A DNA stretch of 64,000 nucleotides, taken from NCBI GenBank assembly GCA_050998615.1, contig JBPCQA010000008.1:1-64000 (forward strand), read 5' to 3'. The notes below the pieces were generated by a model. It had not been told where the DNA came from. It saw only the letters and a list, made by a program, of their open reading frames with translations, and did not search any database. How positions within the stretch are numbered: the stretch's first letter is position 1; the number at the start of each line of letters is the position of its first letter. Source of the stretch: JBPCQA01 sp050998615. GTDB lineage: Bacteria > Actinomycetota > Actinomycetes > Propionibacteriales > Nocardioidaceae. A program made the position numbers and the translations under genes. This document shows, one piece after another, positions 62,607-64,000 of the stretch.

Positions 62607-63304
62607 GCGGACCGATGCCGAGCCGACCGATCCAGAGTCAACCGATGCCGAGTCAACCGACGCCGAGTCAACCGACGTCGGGCGGACTCGACCACGTCGC
62701 GCAGCTGCGGGCGGCGATCGACGAGTTCGACGGCTGCGCCGAGTTGGCCGACCGGTGGGGTCATCGACTGGCCGCGGTGGTCGGCGACGGCGGGCGGCTG
62801 CTGGCGGCCGGGAACGGGGGCAGCGCCGCGCAGGCGCAGCACCTCACCGCCGAGTTGGTGGGGCGCTATCGCGACGACCGGCGCCCCTACTCCGCGATCT
62901 GTCTGAGCGCAGAAACCTCAAGCCTGACCGCGATCATGAACGACTACCCCGCAGACGAGCTGTTCGCTCGCCAGGTCGAGGCCCACGGCCGGCCGGGAGA
63001 CGTGCTCGTGTTGTTGTCGACAAGTGGTCGAAGCCCCAATGTGGTGACCGCGGCGCGGCGAGCGCACGCGTGTGGCATGACGGTATGGGCGCTCACCGGA
63101 GCCGCCCCGAACCCGCTTGCCTCGGCTGCTCACGAGGCACTGTGCGTGTCGGCAGCATCGACGGCAACGGTCCAGGAGTTGCACCTGGTCGCCTTGCACG
63201 TGCTTTGCGCAGGTTTGGACTCGGCACTTGGAGCGCGGGCGCTTGATGTCGGCTCCGTGCTAGAGGCCAGTCAGCCGGTGGCGTTCGTGGAGGGCGGCCG
63301 ATGA
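62603..63304 (+). CDS. SIS-domain phosphosugar isomerase (GmhA-like)
   Basis: 233 aa. A SIS domain matching GmhA: LLAAGNGGSAAQAQHLTAEL is the phosphate-binding and catalytic segment, then RYRDDRRPYSAICLS and LLSTSGRSPNVVTAARRA. GmhA converts sedoheptulose 7-phosphate to heptose 7-phosphate. The first 24 residues are a proline/serine/glutamine tail from a 15-bp repeat (62612-62671), absent in GmhA. ATG at 62603. Confidence 0.87.
   Translation: MSGPMPSRPIQSQPMPSQPTPSQPTSGGLDHVAQLRAAIDEFDGCAELADRWGHRLAAVVGDGGRLLAAGNGGSAAQAQHLTAELVGRYRDDRRPYSAICLSAETSSLTAIMNDYPADELFARQVEAHGRPGDVLVLLSTSGRSPNVVTAARRAHACGMTVWALTGAAPNPLASAAHEALCVSAASTATVQELHLVALHVLCAGLDSALGARALDVGSVLEASQPVAFVEGGR
62612..62671 (+). 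repeat. 15-bp repeat array at the start of the SIS gene
   Basis: Four in-frame 15-bp units of the form CCGAYGCCGAGTCAA, with the first two slightly divergent, encoding P-M/T-P-S-Q repeats. Confidence 0.85.
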
Positions 63305-64000
63305 CCATGTCGTTGGTGGTGATCGGAGACGCGCTGCTTGACGTCGACGTGCTCGGAGAGACAACTCGGCTATGCCCGGACGCGCCGGTCCCGGTGGTCG
63401 ACGAGAAGCATCGGCAAGCACGTGCCGGCGGGGCTGCGCTGGCAGCCAGTCTGGCCGCACGGGAGGGCGCCGACGTCACATTGATCGCACCGCTTGCCAC
63501 CGACGATGCGGGTGCCCAGGTCACCAGGCTGCTCTGTCAGGCCGGTGTCCGCGTCTGCGCGCTGCCGTTCACCGGCACTACCACGGTCAAGACCAGGATC
63601 CGCAGTCGGCGGCAATCGCTGTTGCGGGTCGACTCCGGAGGCAGTCCAGGGACGGTTGGCGAGTTATCAACCGAGGCGCGTGACGCGCTCGAAGCTGGTG
63701 ACGCCGTGTTGGTCAGCGACTACGGATGCGGCAGCACCGCGACACCGGTGCTGCGAGAGGTGCTGTCGGCGCTGCCCGCACGGCTGCCCGTCGTATGGGA
63801 TCCACACCCACGGGGTGCCGCTCCGATTCCGGGAGCGCATCTGGTGACGCCGAACGAGGCAGAGGCAGCCGGGTGGGCGCAGCGGCTCGGCAGCTCGCAG
63901 CAACAGCCGGGACTGGCCGCAACCACCGTCGCAGCCGAGACATTGGTCGCGAAGTGGCAGGCCCGAGCCGTCGCGGTCACGCTCGGCGGAGCCGGTGCAT
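63301..64000 (+). CDS. PfkB-family sugar kinase (HldE/RfaE N-domain like), partial
   Basis: Partial at the right edge; 233 codons visible. Opening SLVVIGDALLDVDVLGETTR and CPDAPVPVVDEK match the heptose-7-phosphate kinase domain of HldE (usual DVMLDRYWxGxTxRxSPEAPVPV). LRVDSGG, LVSDYGCG and DPHPRGAAP, TPNEAEAAG follow; the usual SDYxKG and DPKG lysines are replaced by Cys and His-Pro. The catalytic GAGD region is beyond the window. Coupled to the SIS gene by a 4-bp overlap. Confidence 0.83.
   Translation, partial: MTMSLVVIGDALLDVDVLGETTRLCPDAPVPVVDEKHRQARAGGAALAASLAAREGADVTLIAPLATDDAGAQVTRLLCQAGVRVCALPFTGTTTVKTRIRSRRQSLLRVDSGGSPGTVGELSTEARDALEAGDAVLVSDYGCGSTATPVLREVLSALPARLPVVWDPHPRGAAPIPGAHLVTPNEAEAAGWAQRLGSSQQQPGLAATTVAAETLVAKWQARAVAVTLGGAGA

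Overview
The window is a GC-rich chromosomal segment of an actinomycete. The evidence is actinobacterial marker genes (mshA for mycothiol, carD, a SenX3-RegX3 pair, an hbhA-like gene, a DUF222/13E12 HNH gene), many GTG starts and densely packed operons. The order XRE regulator - hbhA-like - DUF2516 - hydrolase ... mshA - YbjN - gpmA - phoU - senX3 - regX3 - carD - ispD - ispF - cysS - rlmB resembles the conserved mycobacterial Rv0474-Rv0491 and ispD/carD neighbourhoods. I cannot fix the genus; Propionibacteriales or a neighbouring order is a guess.

Layout. 0-1.4 kb: a ClgR-like regulator and a metallo-beta-lactamase-fold hydrolase, with a 20-bp direct repeat on either side. 1.5-7.8 kb: a SnoaL-like protein and a leftward sulfate-assimilation block (cysC-type fusion, two TauE/SafE permeases, cysD, cysN). 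7.9-29.1 kb: core genes for asparaginase, cell-surface adhesin, BipA, mycothiol, glycolysis, phosphate signalling, the MEP pathway, Cys-tRNA synthesis, rRNA methylation, a membrane-anchored molybdopterin oxidase, an acyl-CoA dehydrogenase, SoxR and CsbD. 29.2-35.7 kb: aminotransferase/sulfotransferase pair, two SDRs, RidA, a PaaX-type regulator and an aryl-CoA ligase, followed by a broken thioesterase. 36-44 kb: a mosaic accessory region with a low-GC DUF1996 gene, a sulfotransferase-like protein, a GntR/hydrolase/permease operon, a tRNA 3'-end fragment, decayed ars genes and a decayed integrase ending at an intact tRNA-Thr(UGU). 44.4-47.4 kb: an HNH/DUF222 gene and an S53 peptidase. 47.5-52.1 kb: a fused FAD monooxygenase/FMN reductase of the 2-aminobenzoyl-CoA or salicylyl-CoA type, with enoyl-CoA hydratase and acyl-CoA dehydrogenase. 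52.1-53.8 kb: about 0.7 kb without genes, then a decayed Mrp-type antiporter locus. 53.8-64 kb: a surface-glycan cluster with UDP-glucose dehydrogenase, five glycosyltransferase genes (one fused to a HAD phosphatase), a carbamoyltransferase, and three proteins matching the heptose-phosphate steps (GmhA-like SIS isomerase, HldE-like kinase cut by the window end, GmhB-like phosphatase domain).

How the parts fit. The ligase/RidA/SDR/PaaX group at 31-36 kb and the monooxygenase/hydratase/dehydrogenase group at 47-52 kb look like two pieces of one CoA-dependent aromatic (anthranilate- or salicylate-type) pathway, now about 12 kb apart with the mosaic region between them. The glycan cluster at the right end is the most coherent and unusual system: it reads as a route to an activated heptose and its transfer by a GT9-type heptosyltransferase in an organism with no expected LPS. 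Decayed genes are frequent (thioesterase, arsR/arsM/arsC, integrase, Mrp subunits), so the right half has seen repeated insertion and loss.
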